Shown here piece by piece: positions 44,711 through 55,859 of a stretch of 64,000 bases of DNA. The notes beneath the pieces are model-generated. The model worked only from the letters and a program-made list of their open reading frames with translations, did no database searches and was not told the DNA's origin. Position 1 is the stretch's first letter; each line of letters begins with the position of its first letter. A program made the translations under genes and the position numbers. The stretch is taken from NCBI RefSeq assembly GCF_003050965.1, contig NZ_QAOU01000004.1, positions 186,001-250,000 of the forward strand, in the 5' to 3' direction. The DNA comes from Nitrosospira sp. Nsp2 (lineage in GTDB: Bacteria; Pseudomonadota; Gammaproteobacteria; Burkholderiales; Nitrosomonadaceae).

Positions 44711-46470
44711 AGGCCAGGCACCTGCCGCATGTTGTGCTGCCCGCGGGACGCTCACGTCTACTGGCGGCGCTATTGGTGCTGAGTCTGGCGGGATTGGCGG
44801 GGCGAGCCGCTTATCTGCAGGGGATACACAACGACTTCTTGCAAGAGAAGGGCGAGTCGCGCTACAGCCGCGTATTGGAAATGAATGCTAATCGCGGAAT
44901 GATTACCGATCGCAATGGTGAACCGCTTGCGATCAGCACGCCGGTTGAGTCGGTATGGTGCAGCCCTCAGGATATGAATGCGACGCCGGAGCAGATGAAA
45001 AAATTGGCAAACCTGATCGATCTGGATGTAGGTGAAGTTCGCAAGCGTGTAAACGTAACGCAGCACGGCGCCAGCCAGCCCGGGTCGTCCGCCGGTTCAA
45101 GGCGGGACTTTGTCTACCTCAAACGGCACTTGTCGCCTGATATTGCGTCCAAGGTAGTCGAACTTAATATACCCGGTGTGTTTCTGAAACGGGAATACCG
45201 CCGCTATTACCCAGCCGGCGAGTTGACTGCGCATGTGCTTGGGTTCACCGATGTGGACGACAAGGGACAGGAGGGGGTAGAGCTGGCGTGGCAGGATGAG
45301 CTCGCGGGCAAGCCTGGCAGCCGTCGGGTAATCCGGGATCGGAAAGGACGAATTGTCGAGGATGTGGAAAGTATCCGGGCCCCCAAGCCGGGGCAGAATG
45401 TTGCTTTGTCCATAGACGGCAAAATTCAATATCTGGCGTACCGGGAATTGAAGCAGGCAGTAGAAGCCAATAAGGCCAAGGCTGGGGGGATCATAGTGCT
45501 GGACGCGAAAACGGGCGAGATTCTGGCGCTCGTCAACCTGCCGGTATACAACCCCAACAACCGGAAAAACATGAAGGGCGGGCGAGCTCGTAATAGGGCG
45601 CTTACGGACGAATTTGAACCGGGCTCGACCCTGAAACCGTTCACAATTGCGGCGGCGCTGGAAACAGGGGGAATAAAGCCCGATACCGTTCTGGAAACGG
45701 CTCCCGGGACGTTCACCATCGGTAAGGCGACCATACGTGATGCTCATAAGGAAGGCGCGCTGACTGTGTCGCAAGTAATTCAGAAATCGAGTAACGTTGG
45801 TTCAGCCAAAATTGCCTTGTCACTACCGCCGCAAACGTTATGGGAGATGCTCAACGACGTGGGGTTTGGCACGCCCACAGGGTCAGGATTTCCCGGCGAG
45901 GTCAGTGGTAAGCTCCGACCCTATCGAACTTGGCGCCCTATCGAACAGGCAACCATGTCATACGGACATGGCATTGCCGTCAGTCTTCTGCAGCTTGCGC
46001 GTGCCTATACCCTGTTCTCAGCAGAAGGCGAGTTGAAACCGGTGTCCCTGTTGAGGCTTGAAAATGTGCCGGAAGGTAAGCGCGTGATTTCCCGCAACAC
46101 GGCGCTCGCCGTGAGCGAAATGCTGGAACTGGTGGCGCAGCCGGGCGGCACCGCGACGCAAGCCCGGATCAACGGCTATCGGGTGGCGGGAAAGACCGGC
46201 ACGGCCCACAAGCTGGAGGGCAACGGCTATGCAAAAAACCGTTATCTGTCGACATTCGTCGGCTACGCACCGGCGTCCAATCCGCGCTTTGTCATCGCCG
46301 TGATGCTGGATGAGCCGTCTGCTGGTCAATATTTTGGTGGCGCGGTAGCGGCGCCAGTGTTCAGTCGTGTCATGGCGGGTGCTCTGCGTATGCTGAATGT
46401 GCCGCATGACGCGCCCGTGACCAACGTTGTGTCGCTTACTGCCGCGCCGAAACCGCCGGGTGATGCATGA
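44707..46470 (+). CDS. ftsI: Septal peptidoglycan transpeptidase FtsI (PBP3)
   Basis: The protein has 587 residues from a GTG at 44707 that overlaps the ftsL stop; the open frame extends upstream in another reading of ftsL. One membrane anchor (about 15-35) is followed by the pedestal domain (about 60-220, RGMITDRNGEPLAIS) and the transpeptidase domain. Active-site motifs are S307-TLK, SSN (361-363) and KTG (496-498). It cross-links septal peptidoglycan with FtsW. Beta-lactams acylate S307. It overlaps murE by 4 bp. Confidence 0.95.
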   Translation: MKARHLPHVVLPAGRSRLLAALLVLSLAGLAGRAAYLQGIHNDFLQEKGESRYSRVLEMNANRGMITDRNGEPLAISTPVESVWCSPQDMNATPEQMKKLANLIDLDVGEVRKRVNVTQHGASQPGSSAGSRRDFVYLKRHLSPDIASKVVELNIPGVFLKREYRRYYPAGELTAHVLGFTDVDDKGQEGVELAWQDELAGKPGSRRVIRDRKGRIVEDVESIRAPKPGQNVALSIDGKIQYLAYRELKQAVEANKAKAGGIIVLDAKTGEILALVNLPVYNPNNRKNMKGGRARNRALTDEFEPGSTLKPFTIAAALETGGIKPDTVLETAPGTFTIGKATIRDAHKEGALTVSQVIQKSSNVGSAKIALSLPPQTLWEMLNDVGFGTPTGSGFPGEVSGKLRPYRTWRPIEQATMSYGHGIAVSLLQLARAYTLFSAEGELKPVSLLRLENVPEGKRVISRNTALAVSEMLELVAQPGGTATQARINGYRVAGKTGTAHKLEGNGYAKNRYLSTFVGYAPASNPRFVIAVMLDEPSAGQYFGGAVAAPVFSRVMAGALRMLNVPHDAPVTNVVSLTAAPKPPGDA

Positions 46471-48032
46471 TTCTCCAGTCAAACGAAGACCTGCTTCCGG
46501 AAGGATCGCGCATGTATTTTGATTTTCACCGGCTGGACAGTATGGGTGTCAAAATTGACAACCTGTCGACCGACAGCCGCATGATCAAGCCGGGGGATGC
46601 TTTCCTCGCTTATGCGGGAGCCAAGCAGGATTCCCGCAAGTTTATCCCTCAGGCTATCGCAGCGGGGGCAAAAGCAATCATTTGGGAAAGTGGCGGTTTT
46701 GAATGGAATCCCGGATGGAAGGTCCCCAATTTGAGCGTACCCGACCTCCGCGCGAAGGCGGGCATGATCGCTGATCACGTATACGATCATCCATCGCAAA
46801 AATTACAGCTTATCGGTGTGACCGGAACAAACGGCAAGACCTCGTGTAGCCACTGGATCGCTCAGGCCATGACTGCGTTGGGCACGAAAACCGCGGTTAT
46901 CGGCACAATGGGAGTCGGCTTTCCCGGAGAGCTCGAACCCACCGTCAACACGACACCGGACGCAGTGTTATTGCAGCGTAAAATGGCGGAACTGCTGTCG
47001 CGTGGCGCTCGTGTCGCCGCAATGGAAGTGTCATCGCACGGGATTGCGCAGGAGCGCATCAGTGGCGTGACATTCGCAATCGCCATGCTAACCAATCTTT
47101 CGCGCGACCATCTCGACTATCACGGGAGCATGGAGGCGTATGCTGCCGCCAAAGCGCGTTTGTTCTACTGGCCTGGACTCAAGTATGCCGTACTCAATCT
47201 TGATGACGCGTTCGGCATTGATTTGGCCAAGCGTATGACCGGTAGCGGCACCCAGGTCATCGGCTACGGCTTCACGGGGCTGGAGGATTCGAAGCGCACG
47301 CGGGACAAATTCAAAGTATTGCAAGGGCGCAATCTCAAGGTAAGTCCCCACGGGCTTGCGTTCGATATCGAGTTCGAAGGCCGACCTCTGGAATTTAAAA
47401 CCGGCGTGATAGGAGGTTTTAACGCATCCAATTTACTGGGCGTACTCGCGACCTTGCTGGCAAGCGGCATTGAATTCAAAGAGGCCGTGCGATCCCTGCA
47501 GCAAGCCGGGCCTGTAGCGGGCAGGATGCATCAAATCGGCGGCGGTGATCGACCTTTGATCGTGGTGGACTATGCCCATACCCCGGATGCCATGGAAAAA
47601 GTATTGACCACGCTGCGCGAAATTCTTCAAGCCGGCTCGGGGTGGGGTGCGGGAACACAACTCCGGAAGCCGAGATTGATCTGTGTGTTCGGTTGCGGGG
47701 GCGAGCGCGACAGCGGGAAACGGCCGTTGATGGGTGAAGTGGCGTCGCGACTCGCGGACGAGGTCATCATTACCAGCGACAACCCGCGGGAGGAGAACCT
47801 CAATGTCATTATCCGTGAAATCGCGTCGGGCGCCGTCGCACGTTACGAGATTGAAAAGGATCGGGCGTCGGCTATCAATCGGGCGATATATCGCGCGCGA
47901 AGAGGCGATATCGTATTGATCGCGGGGAAAGGGCATGAAGCGTATCAGGAAGTCGGCGGAAAAAGACTTCCCTTCGACGATGGAGAGGTCGCAAGACGGG
48001 CTCTGCTCGAAAGTGCAATGGCCAACACATGA
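46467..48032 (+). CDS. murE: UDP-MurNAc-tripeptide synthetase MurE
   Basis: The 521-residue cytoplasmic ligase adds the third amino acid to UDP-MurNAc-L-Ala-D-Glu. The ATP site is TGTNGKT (119-125), and the DNPR motif at 438-441 means the substrate is meso-diaminopimelate. The start at 46467 overlaps ftsI (ATGA). An alternative start at 46512 has a stronger ribosome-binding site (GGAAGGA), which would remove 15 residues. It overlaps murF by ATGA. Confidence 0.95.
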   Translation: MILQSNEDLLPEGSRMYFDFHRLDSMGVKIDNLSTDSRMIKPGDAFLAYAGAKQDSRKFIPQAIAAGAKAIIWESGGFEWNPGWKVPNLSVPDLRAKAGMIADHVYDHPSQKLQLIGVTGTNGKTSCSHWIAQAMTALGTKTAVIGTMGVGFPGELEPTVNTTPDAVLLQRKMAELLSRGARVAAMEVSSHGIAQERISGVTFAIAMLTNLSRDHLDYHGSMEAYAAAKARLFYWPGLKYAVLNLDDAFGIDLAKRMTGSGTQVIGYGFTGLEDSKRTRDKFKVLQGRNLKVSPHGLAFDIEFEGRPLEFKTGVIGGFNASNLLGVLATLLASGIEFKEAVRSLQQAGPVAGRMHQIGGGDRPLIVVDYAHTPDAMEKVLTTLREILQAGSGWGAGTQLRKPRLICVFGCGGERDSGKRPLMGEVASRLADEVIITSDNPREENLNVIIREIASGAVARYEIEKDRASAINRAIYRARRGDIVLIAGKGHEAYQEVGGKRLPFDDGEVARRALLESAMANT

Positions 48033-49405
48033 TGACCGTCCAGGCGGCGGCCCGTGCTTTGCAAGAAAAGTGGTTGGGTGAAGACGCATGGTTTAACGGA
48101 GTCAGTACCGATAGCCGCGCAGTCATGCCCGGCGATTTATTTATCGCGCTGGTGGGGGAAAAGTTTGACGGTCACAATTTCGTTGCCGACGTGATCGAAA
48201 AGGGAGCAGTGGCAGCCATCGTGCATCGGGACTGGGGGACGAGAAACCCGCGGCCGGGGATTCCGCTGATACTGGTGGACAATACGAGATCGGCTTTGGG
48301 ACGGCTTGCCGGGTACTGGCGCAGGCGTTTCGGGATTCCGCTTGTCGGGGTAACCGGCAGTAACGGCAAGACCACGGTAAAGGAAATGGTCGCTTCTATC
48401 CTGCGCCAGACCGCGGACGAGCCTGGGCAGGGAAACGGCTCCGACATCGTACTGGCGACCGAAGGAAATCTCAATAACGACATCGGCGTGCCTTTAATGC
48501 TTTTGCGATTGCGTAAGGGGCACAAATACGCGGTGATCGAAATGGGCATGAATCATGCCGGGGAGATCGCCTATCTGACCGGTCTGTCCAAACCCTCCGT
48601 GGCGTTGATCACCAACGCGGGGGCCGCCCATGTCGAAGCGCTTGGTTCAGTGGAGGCGGTGGCCCGTGCCAAGGGGGAGATTTTTGAGGGACTTGATCAG
48701 CAAGGCGTGGCTGTCATAAACGCGGACGATCCTCACGCGGCGCTGTGGCGTGGGCTCGCCGGTAACCGAAAAGTGATGGATTTCGGTCTCGAGCAAAAGG
48801 CTGCCGTGACTGCTCGCTACCAGCCCGGTCCCTTTGGGAGCAGCGTGGCGCTACTACTCCCTGATGGGGTTCAAGACGTGGAATTACAGGTTCCGGGTAA
48901 GCATAACGTGGAAAATGCAGCGGCCGCGGCCGCAGTAGCCGTAGCCCTGGGAACTGGCGCAGGGGCGATTATGTCCGGGTTGAGTGCTTTCTCCGGGGTG
49001 AAGGGGCGCATGCAGAAGAAGGAGGGCCTGCACGGGGCAACCTTGCTAGACGACACCTATAACGCCAACCCGGATTCGGTGCGCGCCGCTTTGGCCGTGC
49101 TGGCGAAAGCGGCGGGCAGGAAGATACTGGTGCTCGGTGACATGGGTGAACTGGGCGCGGCTGCGAAAGGTTTCCATGAACGTATAGGGGCGGAGGCGCG
49201 TGCTGCCGGTGTCGATAACTTGATAGCCATGGGCGAATTGAGCGCCTATTCGGTGGCCGCGTTCGGCGCGGGCGCTCGCCATTTCGAGAAAATCGAGGAG
49301 TTGATTGCCGAAGTCGAAGGTCTGCTGGCGCCTGGCGATACGATGCTGATAAAGGGATCGCGCTTCATGCAAATGGAGCGGGTGGTTAAGCGAGTTGAGT
49401 TATAA
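48029..49405 (+). CDS. murF: UDP-MurNAc-tripeptide D-Ala-D-Ala ligase MurF
   Basis: The 458-residue ligase adds D-Ala-D-Ala to the UDP-MurNAc tripeptide. N-terminal domain residues (VSTDSRAVMPGDLFIAL) bind the substrate; TGSNGKTT (109-116) binds ATP; DDTYNANPDSVRAAL lies in the C-terminal domain. It starts inside the murE stop. A gap of 96 bp separates it from mraY, with no terminator. Confidence 0.95.
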   Translation: MMTVQAAARALQEKWLGEDAWFNGVSTDSRAVMPGDLFIALVGEKFDGHNFVADVIEKGAVAAIVHRDWGTRNPRPGIPLILVDNTRSALGRLAGYWRRRFGIPLVGVTGSNGKTTVKEMVASILRQTADEPGQGNGSDIVLATEGNLNNDIGVPLMLLRLRKGHKYAVIEMGMNHAGEIAYLTGLSKPSVALITNAGAAHVEALGSVEAVARAKGEIFEGLDQQGVAVINADDPHAALWRGLAGNRKVMDFGLEQKAAVTARYQPGPFGSSVALLLPDGVQDVELQVPGKHNVENAAAAAAVAVALGTGAGAIMSGLSAFSGVKGRMQKKEGLHGATLLDDTYNANPDSVRAALAVLAKAAGRKILVLGDMGELGAAAKGFHERIGAEARAAGVDNLIAMGELSAYSVAAFGAGARHFEKIEELIAEVEGLLAPGDTMLIKGSRFMQMERVVKRVEL

Positions 49406-49501
49406 CCTCTTAAATGACGAGTACGTGCGGATGATAACGGAGCCGCGTCAATTGATGTCTTTCCACATGCTGATGAGCAATGCCTCGTTCTGGCGGTTGA
49501 C

Positions 49502-50587
49502 ATGCTGCTAGAGCTCGCTCAATGGTTGGCGAAGGATATCCGTATCTTCAACGTGTTCAACTACATTACGTTGCGCACCGTCCTCGCCGCCCTGACCAGT
49601 CTGGCGATTTCATTCATCGTCGGCCCAGCCATGATACGCAAGCTTGCTGCTTATAAGATCGGCCAATCGGTACGCGATGACGGGCCACAGACTCATCTCG
49701 TCAAAGCCGGTACGCCAACAATGGGCGGCGCTTTAATCCTGGTATCCATTGCCGTTACCACGCTGCTTTGGGCCGATCTGAGCAATCGCTATGTTTGGGT
49801 TGTACTCGTGACCACGCTTGGCTTCGGAATGATCGGTTGGGTGGACGATTACCGCAAAGTGGTATATCGCAATCCGAAGGGACTTTCCGCGCGGGCCAAG
49901 CTGGTCTGGCAATCAGCAATTGCGATTTCGGTGGCGTTATATCTCGCTTTGACGGCAGAGCTGCCGGCGCAGACGACGATGATCGTTCCTTTCTTCAAGC
50001 ATGTGGCGATACCCCTGGGCGTCGCCGGTTTCGTGGCGCTTGCGTATTTCGTCATCGTAGGCACGAGCAATGCAGTGAATCTTACCGATGGCCTCGATGG
50101 CCTCGCCATTATGCCCACGGTAATGATAAGCAGTGCTCTTGCCATCTTCGCTTACGTAGCGGGGCATGCCGTGTTCGCGAAATATCTCGGTATTCCGCAC
50201 ATCCCCCAGGCCGGTGAGCTGGCGGTATTTTGTGGTGCGCTGGCTGGTGCGGGACTCGCGTTTCTCTGGTTCAACGCCTACCCCGCGGAAGTATTCATGG
50301 GTGACGTGGGCGCATTGGCGCTGGGCGCCGCCCTCGGGATTGTGACGGTGATAATACGGCAGGAGATCGTACTGGTCATCATGGGCGGCGTCTTTGTAGT
50401 CGAGACCTTGTCGGTGATGTTGCAGGTTGCATCGTTCAAGCTGGTCGGTAAACGCATTTTTCGAATGGCGCCGCTCCACCATCACTACGAATTGAAGGGC
50501 TGGAAAGAAAACCAGGTAGTAGTCCGGTTCTGGATTATCACCATGATGCTGGTGTTATTTGGGTTGTCCACGTTGAAGTTGAGATGA
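49502..50587 (+). CDS. mraY: Phospho-MurNAc-pentapeptide transferase MraY
   Basis: The 361-residue protein has ten membrane segments and makes lipid I from UDP-MurNAc-pentapeptide and undecaprenyl phosphate. Conserved stretches are [35 protein letters not shown]-type loop, [10 protein letters not shown] and [13 protein letters not shown], then [11 protein letters not shown] with the catalytic His cluster. Length is normal. It precedes murD by 10 bp. Confidence 0.96.
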   Translation: MLLELAQWLAKDIRIFNVFNYITLRTVLAALTSLAISFIVGPAMIRKLAAYKIGQSVRDDGPQTHLVKAGTPTMGGALILVSIAVTTLLWADLSNRYVWVVLVTTLGFGMIGWVDDYRKVVYRNPKGLSARAKLVWQSAIAISVALYLALTAELPAQTTMIVPFFKHVAIPLGVAGFVALAYFVIVGTSNAVNLTDGLDGLAIMPTVMISSALAIFAYVAGHAVFAKYLGIPHIPQAGELAVFCGALAGAGLAFLWFNAYPAEVFMGDVGALALGAALGIVTVIIRQEIVLVIMGGVFVVETLSVMLQVASFKLVGKRIFRMAPLHHHYELKGWKENQVVVRFWIITMMLVLFGLSTLKLR

Positions 50588-50597
50588 AATCAGGCAT

Positions 50598-52028
50598 ATG
50601 AGCTTTCGAGAGAAAAAAGTACTTGTGCTTGGAATGGGCGAGACCGGGCTTTCGATGGCGAAGTGGTTATCGCGCAGGGGGGCGGAGGTGCGTGCCGCTG
50701 ACAGCCGTGCCGTACCGCCCTGTATGGAGGCGTTAAAACGGATTCTGCCGCAGGTTCGCATATTCACCGGCGGGTATCCCGCCGAAGCATTTGCCGGCAT
50801 AGACCTCATTGCTATCAGCCCGGGAGTGCCCATGGCGGAGCACGTCGTGCAGCAGGCGGTACAGGCCGGTATACCTATCATGGGTGATATGGAGCTTTTT
50901 GCTTCGGCAATCCGGCTACCGGGCACTTCGCAGCAAAGAATACTTGCCATTACCGGTTCCAACGGTAAGACGACCGTGACCGCAATGGTCGGTGCAATGG
51001 TGAAAGAAGCGGGTTTGGATGTCGAGGTGGCCGGGAACATCGGTCCAGCGGTACTGGATGCCCTGATGCGGCGCGAAGATTCAGGGACGCTTCCTCAGGC
51101 GTGGGTGCTGGAGGTTTCCAGTTTTCAGCTCGAAACGACGCGAAGCCTTGAACCGGACGCCGCGGCGGTACTGAACGTGAGCGAAGATCATTTCGATCGT
51201 TATTTCGGAATGCAGGATTATGCCGCCGCAAAAGCGCGAATATTCACGAGCACCCCTGTTGCGGGCAAAGAGGGGGGCGGGATTCAGATTCTGAATCGCG
51301 ACGATCCCGTGGTGCGGGCAATGGCGGTCGCCGAACGTAAGCAGATGACTTTCGGTCTGGATCAGCCATCGAACGATAACGATTTTGGCCTGTTGCACGA
51401 GAGCGGGAGTATCTGGCTGGCACAGGGAGGCGTGCGCCTGATGCAAAGCAGTGAGCTTCGGGTCACCGGGTTGCACAACGTGGCCAATGCGCTCGCTGCG
51501 TTGGCGCTATGCAGGGCGGTAGACCTTCCATCGCCGCCCCTGCTGCGTGCTTTACGCCAATTTCAGGGCTTGCCGCACAGAATGGAAAAGGTAGCGACCT
51601 TGGGTGGCGTCACGTTTTATGACGATTCGAAAGGCACCAATGTAGGTGCGACGGTCGCGGCGCTGGACGGCATGAGGCAGAGCGTGGTTTTGATTGCTGG
51701 CGGAGATGGCAAGGGCCAGGATTTCACACCATTGGCCGGACCGATCGCGCGGCATGCACGGGCGGTAGTCTTGATCGGGCGCGACGCGGACAAGATCGGC
51801 GCCGCCATCGATCATTGCCGCGTGCCGCTGTATTACATGAAAACAATGGAAGAGGCGGTGCAAAAAAGCTTCGAGCTGGCGCGCGCGGGGGACGCGGTAA
51901 TGATGTCGCCTGCCTGTGCAAGCCTGGACATGTTCCGAAATTATGCTCATCGCGCCGAGGTATTCATCGCCGCGGTGCGGAGCCTGCAGGCCGGAAAAAC
52001 GGCCGCGGCTCAAACGACTGTTAACTGA
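50598..52028 (+). CDS. murD: UDP-MurNAc-L-alanine D-glutamate ligase MurD
   Basis: The 476-residue ligase adds D-glutamate to UDP-MurNAc-L-alanine. The N-terminal Rossmann-like part begins [27 protein letters not shown] (119-126) is the ATP loop, and [15 protein letters not shown] is the C-terminal binding segment. LSRG-like and HRME residues for metal and UDP binding are present. It shares one base with ftsW (TGATG), a sign of translational coupling. Confidence 0.95.
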   Translation: MSFREKKVLVLGMGETGLSMAKWLSRRGAEVRAADSRAVPPCMEALKRILPQVRIFTGGYPAEAFAGIDLIAISPGVPMAEHVVQQAVQAGIPIMGDMELFASAIRLPGTSQQRILAITGSNGKTTVTAMVGAMVKEAGLDVEVAGNIGPAVLDALMRREDSGTLPQAWVLEVSSFQLETTRSLEPDAAAVLNVSEDHFDRYFGMQDYAAAKARIFTSTPVAGKEGGGIQILNRDDPVVRAMAVAERKQMTFGLDQPSNDNDFGLLHESGSIWLAQGGVRLMQSSELRVTGLHNVANALAALALCRAVDLPSPPLLRALRQFQGLPHRMEKVATLGGVTFYDDSKGTNVGATVAALDGMRQSVVLIAGGDGKGQDFTPLAGPIARHARAVVLIGRDADKIGAAIDHCRVPLYYMKTMEEAVQKSFELARAGDAVMMSPACASLDMFRNYAHRAEVFIAAVRSLQAGKTAAAQTTVN

Positions 52029-53191
52029 TGATCTTTCAATACGATATTCGCAGCAAAAAAAACCTGCCTGATTTTGATCAGTCACTGATCTGGTCCGCAA
52101 TATTATTGCTGAGCCTGGGGCTGGTGATGGTGTATTCCGCTTCTATTTCCATTGCCGAAGCCGGGCGCGGCACGAATGGCAATCCTGCCCATTTTCTTGC
52201 CCGCCATGGCGCTTATCTGGCAGTGGGGCTGCTGACAGGTCTGGTGACTTTTCAGGTTCCGATGCGCCTGTGGCAGAAATATTCATTTCCACTCTTCCTG
52301 CTGGGCGTCGCGTTGCTGGCGCTAGTGTTGATTCCGGCGGTAGGACATGAAGTAAACGGCAGTCGTCGCTGGATATCGCTGTGGATAGTGAATTTCCAGC
52401 CATCAGAGTTCATGAAACTGTTCATCGTCTTTTACGTGGCCAACTATACCGTGCGCAAAGCGCATCATCTCGACAGCTTTCGCAAGGGATTTCTCCCCAT
52501 GTTAATCATGGTGCTGGTAGTAGGCGGATTGCTGTTGCTCGAACCGGACTTCGGCGCTTTCGTCGTTATAACGGCCATTATGATGGCCATATTGTTCCTG
52601 GGGGGAATGGACCTGAAGCTGTTCGCCGGGCTGATCGGTTTCCTGATTGCCGTTCTGTTGATCCTGATTTGGATTGAGCCTTATCGCATGCAACGGTTTT
52701 TCGGATTTATGGATCCGTGGGACGATCCCTACGGGAAGGGATATCAGTTGAGTCATGCCTTGATTGCATTCGGACGGGGTGAATGGCTGGGTGTCGGCTT
52801 GGGTGGCAGCGTGGAGAAGCTGTTTTACTTGCCGGAAGCGCACACCGATTTTTTGCTTGCGGTAATCGCGGAGGAACTTGGGTTCGCCGGCGTCGCAACA
52901 GTGGTGGCGCTGTTTGCCTCGCTGGTGATACGCGCATTTGTCATAGGGAGGCACGCAGCCGCGCGAGAACGGCATTTTTCCGCATTGGCGGCGCAAGGAA
53001 TTGGTGTTTGGCTGGGTGTGCAGGCTTTCATCAACATGGGCGTGAATATGGGTGTGCTGCCAACGAAAGGGTTGACGCTGCCGTTCATGAGTTTCGGTGG
53101 TAGCAGCATCGTCGCCAGTTGTATAACGCTCGCGGTGCTCATGCGTGCGGACTGGGAGAACAGGCAATTGGCGAAAGGGTTCCCGGTATGA
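52028..53191 (+). CDS. ftsW: Septal peptidoglycan polymerase FtsW
   Basis: The 387-residue SEDS-family protein has about ten membrane segments. It polymerises lipid II at the septum with FtsI. SEDS features are [33 protein letters not shown] and the large loop with the [20 protein letters not shown] to [21 protein letters not shown]. It ends [18 protein letters not shown]. It is followed after 61 bp by murG. Confidence 0.95.
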   Translation: MIFQYDIRSKKNLPDFDQSLIWSAILLLSLGLVMVYSASISIAEAGRGTNGNPAHFLARHGAYLAVGLLTGLVTFQVPMRLWQKYSFPLFLLGVALLALVLIPAVGHEVNGSRRWISLWIVNFQPSEFMKLFIVFYVANYTVRKAHHLDSFRKGFLPMLIMVLVVGGLLLLEPDFGAFVVITAIMMAILFLGGMDLKLFAGLIGFLIAVLLILIWIEPYRMQRFFGFMDPWDDPYGKGYQLSHALIAFGRGEWLGVGLGGSVEKLFYLPEAHTDFLLAVIAEELGFAGVATVVALFASLVIRAFVIGRHAAARERHFSALAAQGIGVWLGVQAFINMGVNMGVLPTKGLTLPFMSFGGSSIVASCITLAVLMRADWENRQLAKGFPV

Positions 53192-53252
53192 AAATGCGGT
53201 ACGAGAACCGGCAGAAATGCGCCTCAACTATCCAGATTAATGCAACGTCGAC

Positions 53253-54326
53253 GTGACTAATACGATTCTCATTATGGCAGGCGGAACCGGGGGACATGTG
53301 TTTCCAGGGCTTGCGGTAGCGGATTACATGAAGTCAGCGGGTTGGCGTGTCGTTTGGCTCGGAACCGAGGGAGGAATGGAAACAACGCTCGCGCCGCGGC
53401 AAGGGTATGACCTGGAAACAATCCGTTTTTCGGGTTTGCGTGGGAAAAGTATCCGAAACTGGTTCCTGTTGCCGCTGCGTCTATTATTGGCGCTGTGGCA
53501 AAGCGCCAGGGTAATACTCAGAGTGCGTCCGGACGTTGTGTTGGGCATGGGCGGCTATCCCGCCTTTCCGGGAGGAATGATGGCGTCATTGCTGGCCAAG
53601 CCATTGTTGATACACGAACAGAACTCGATTCCCGGGCTTGCCAACAGGATTCTGGCGAATGTTGCGGACAAAGTGTTGTTGGGTTTTCCGGGCGTGATCA
53701 AGAGCGGCGCAAAGGTAATATTTTCGGGTAATCCCGTCCGGCACGAAATCAGCCAATTGCGCTCGCCCGCGGAAAGATACGCGGCGCGCAGCGGTAGACT
53801 GAAGCTGTTGGTGATTGGTGGCAGCCTCGGCGCCCAGGCGCTCAATACCATTTTGCCGCAGGCTTTGAACCGCATTCCCCAAGCGTCGCGGCCGTCTGTG
53901 ACGCATCAGGCTGGGAACCGGCACCTGGAAGCACTGAAAAAGAATTATGCCGAAGCGGGAGTGGAAGGCGAACTTGTTACGTTCATAGACAACATGGCGG
54001 CGCGGTATGCCGAATGCGATCTTGTGATCTGTCGTGCGGGCGCGCTCACCGTGGCCGAGCTAAGCGCCGCCGGCGTGGCGAGCATTCTGGTGCCTTTTCC
54101 TTACGCGGTGGACGATCACCAGACGTGCAATGCGAAATTTCTCAGCGACAGGAACGCGGCGGTACTGATGCCGCAAAACGAATTGACGCCACAAGTCCTT
54201 GCGGAGTTACTGATGGGATTGAGCCGGGAGTCGCTCATGGAAATGGCAATCAACGCGCGTGAACTGGCTAAACCGGAGGCGACCAGGGTGGTGGCGGACG
54301 AATGCATGAAAATGATAACGAGATGA
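53253..54326 (+). CDS. murG: Lipid II synthase MurG
   Basis: The 357-residue peripheral membrane GT-B enzyme adds GlcNAc to lipid I. It starts at a GTG with MAGGTGGHVFPGLAVA near the beginning, the first G-loop. VLGMGGYPAFPGGMMA, IHEQNSIPGLANRIL and GGSLGAQALN follow, and CRAGALTVAELSAAG-type residues bind UDP-GlcNAc. It is separated from murC by 75 bp. Confidence 0.95.
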   Translation: MTNTILIMAGGTGGHVFPGLAVADYMKSAGWRVVWLGTEGGMETTLAPRQGYDLETIRFSGLRGKSIRNWFLLPLRLLLALWQSARVILRVRPDVVLGMGGYPAFPGGMMASLLAKPLLIHEQNSIPGLANRILANVADKVLLGFPGVIKSGAKVIFSGNPVRHEISQLRSPAERYAARSGRLKLLVIGGSLGAQALNTILPQALNRIPQASRPSVTHQAGNRHLEALKKNYAEAGVEGELVTFIDNMAARYAECDLVICRAGALTVAELSAAGVASILVPFPYAVDDHQTCNAKFLSDRNAAVLMPQNELTPQVLAELLMGLSRESLMEMAINARELAKPEATRVVADECMKMITR

Positions 54327-54401
54327 TGACTGTGCTGGAAACCGATAATACCGCCGTTTTTCCTTTTTCACTCATCGCCGCGCGCTGCATGGTTTATCGC
54401 T

Positions 54402-55859
54402 ATGAAGCATAAGGTAAAGCGTGTTCACTTTGTCGGTATCGGCGGTTCCGGAATGAGCGGGATTGCAGAGGTATTGCTTAACCTGGGATATCAGGTCAGT
54501 GGCTCCGATCTGTGGGACGGAACCACCACGCAGCGCTTGAGAAAACTTGGGGCCACTGTTCACATTGGCCACGCAAGCAGTCATGTGCAATTCGCAGACG
54601 CGGTCGTAACTTCGACTGCAATCAAGCCTGAGAACCCCGAGGTTATCGCGGCACGAGAGCGTAACGTGCCAGTAGTCCCCCGCGCGATCATGCTGGCCGA
54701 GTTGTTGAGGCTTCGTCAGGGGATTGCCATTGCAGGAACCCACGGCAAGACCACAACCACCAGCCTGATTGCCAGTGTTCTCGCGGAAGCAGGGATGGAT
54801 CCGACATTCGTGATCGGTGGGCGGTTGGAAGCGGCGGGCTCCCATGCCAAGTTGGGCCGGGGTGAATTTATCGTGGTCGAGGCCGACGAGTCCGATGCTT
54901 CTTTTCTTTATCTGCAACCTGTATTAGCCGTCGTGACTAATATCGACGCCGATCACATGGAGACCTATGGCCACGACTTTAGCAAGCTCAAGCAGGCTTT
55001 CGTCGACTTTGTACAACATCTGCCATTTTACGGTATGGCGGTGTTGTGCGTGGACGACGCGCAAGTGCGCGAAATCATGCCCGCCATTACCAAGCCCATT
55101 ACCACGTACGGTTTATCGGATAACGCGCAGGTCCGTGCCGCTGATATTCATCACAGCGAGGGACAGATGCATTTTGCTGCGTTGATAGGCGTGAACGGCA
55201 AAACCCGCAAGCTCAACGTGATGCTGAACTTACCGGGGCTGCATAACGTGCAGAATGCGCTCGCGGCCATCGCGGTATGCAACGAATTGGGTGTGCCTGA
55301 CCCCGCCATCGTTCGGGCGTTGGCAGGTTTCAGGGGTGTTGATCGCCGCTTTCAGCGTTACGGCGAAATCAACCTATCTGGTAACAGAACCACCGAAGAG
55401 GGAAGCTTTACCCTCATTGATGACTACGGACATCATCCGGCAGAGATTTCCGCCACCATCGCGGCGGTGCGGGGTGCTTTCCCCGGTCGCCGCCTTGTAC
55501 TCGTTTTTCAGCCACATCGCTATACCCGTACCCGCGATTTATTCGAGGAATTCGTCAAAGTGCTATCAAGTGCGGATGTGCTGCTTCTGACTGAGGTTTA
55601 CCCCGCCGGCGAAATACCCCTGATTGCAGCGGACAGCAAGTCGCTCGCCCGGGCGCTTAGAGTACAAGGCAAAGTGGAGCCGATTTTTGTCGAAACGGTC
55701 GACGAGTTGCCCTTCAACATTCATAACGTGGCTCAGGATAACGACGTGGTGCTGGTGATGGGGGCAGGGTCGGTTGGCGGCGTTGCGCCTAACTTACTGA
55801 GAGAGTCTGGCGCCAGAAACGAGGGGACGGTGGACGCAACGGATGAAAGACCGGCTTGA
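54402..55859 (+). CDS. murC: UDP-MurNAc L-alanine ligase MurC
   Basis: The 485-residue ligase is the first of the Mur ligases and adds L-alanine to UDP-MurNAc. The N-terminal [18 protein letters not shown] binds the substrate, GTHGKTT (112-118) is the ATP loop, and [10 protein letters not shown] is the C-terminal motif near residue 345. It overlaps murB by 17 bp. Confidence 0.95.
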   Translation: MKHKVKRVHFVGIGGSGMSGIAEVLLNLGYQVSGSDLWDGTTTQRLRKLGATVHIGHASSHVQFADAVVTSTAIKPENPEVIAARERNVPVVPRAIMLAELLRLRQGIAIAGTHGKTTTTSLIASVLAEAGMDPTFVIGGRLEAAGSHAKLGRGEFIVVEADESDASFLYLQPVLAVVTNIDADHMETYGHDFSKLKQAFVDFVQHLPFYGMAVLCVDDAQVREIMPAITKPITTYGLSDNAQVRAADIHHSEGQMHFAALIGVNGKTRKLNVMLNLPGLHNVQNALAAIAVCNELGVPDPAIVRALAGFRGVDRRFQRYGEINLSGNRTTEEGSFTLIDDYGHHPAEISATIAAVRGAFPGRRLVLVFQPHRYTRTRDLFEEFVKVLSSADVLLLTEVYPAGEIPLIAADSKSLARALRVQGKVEPIFVETVDELPFNIHNVAQDNDVVLVMGAGSVGGVAPNLLRESGARNEGTVDATDERPA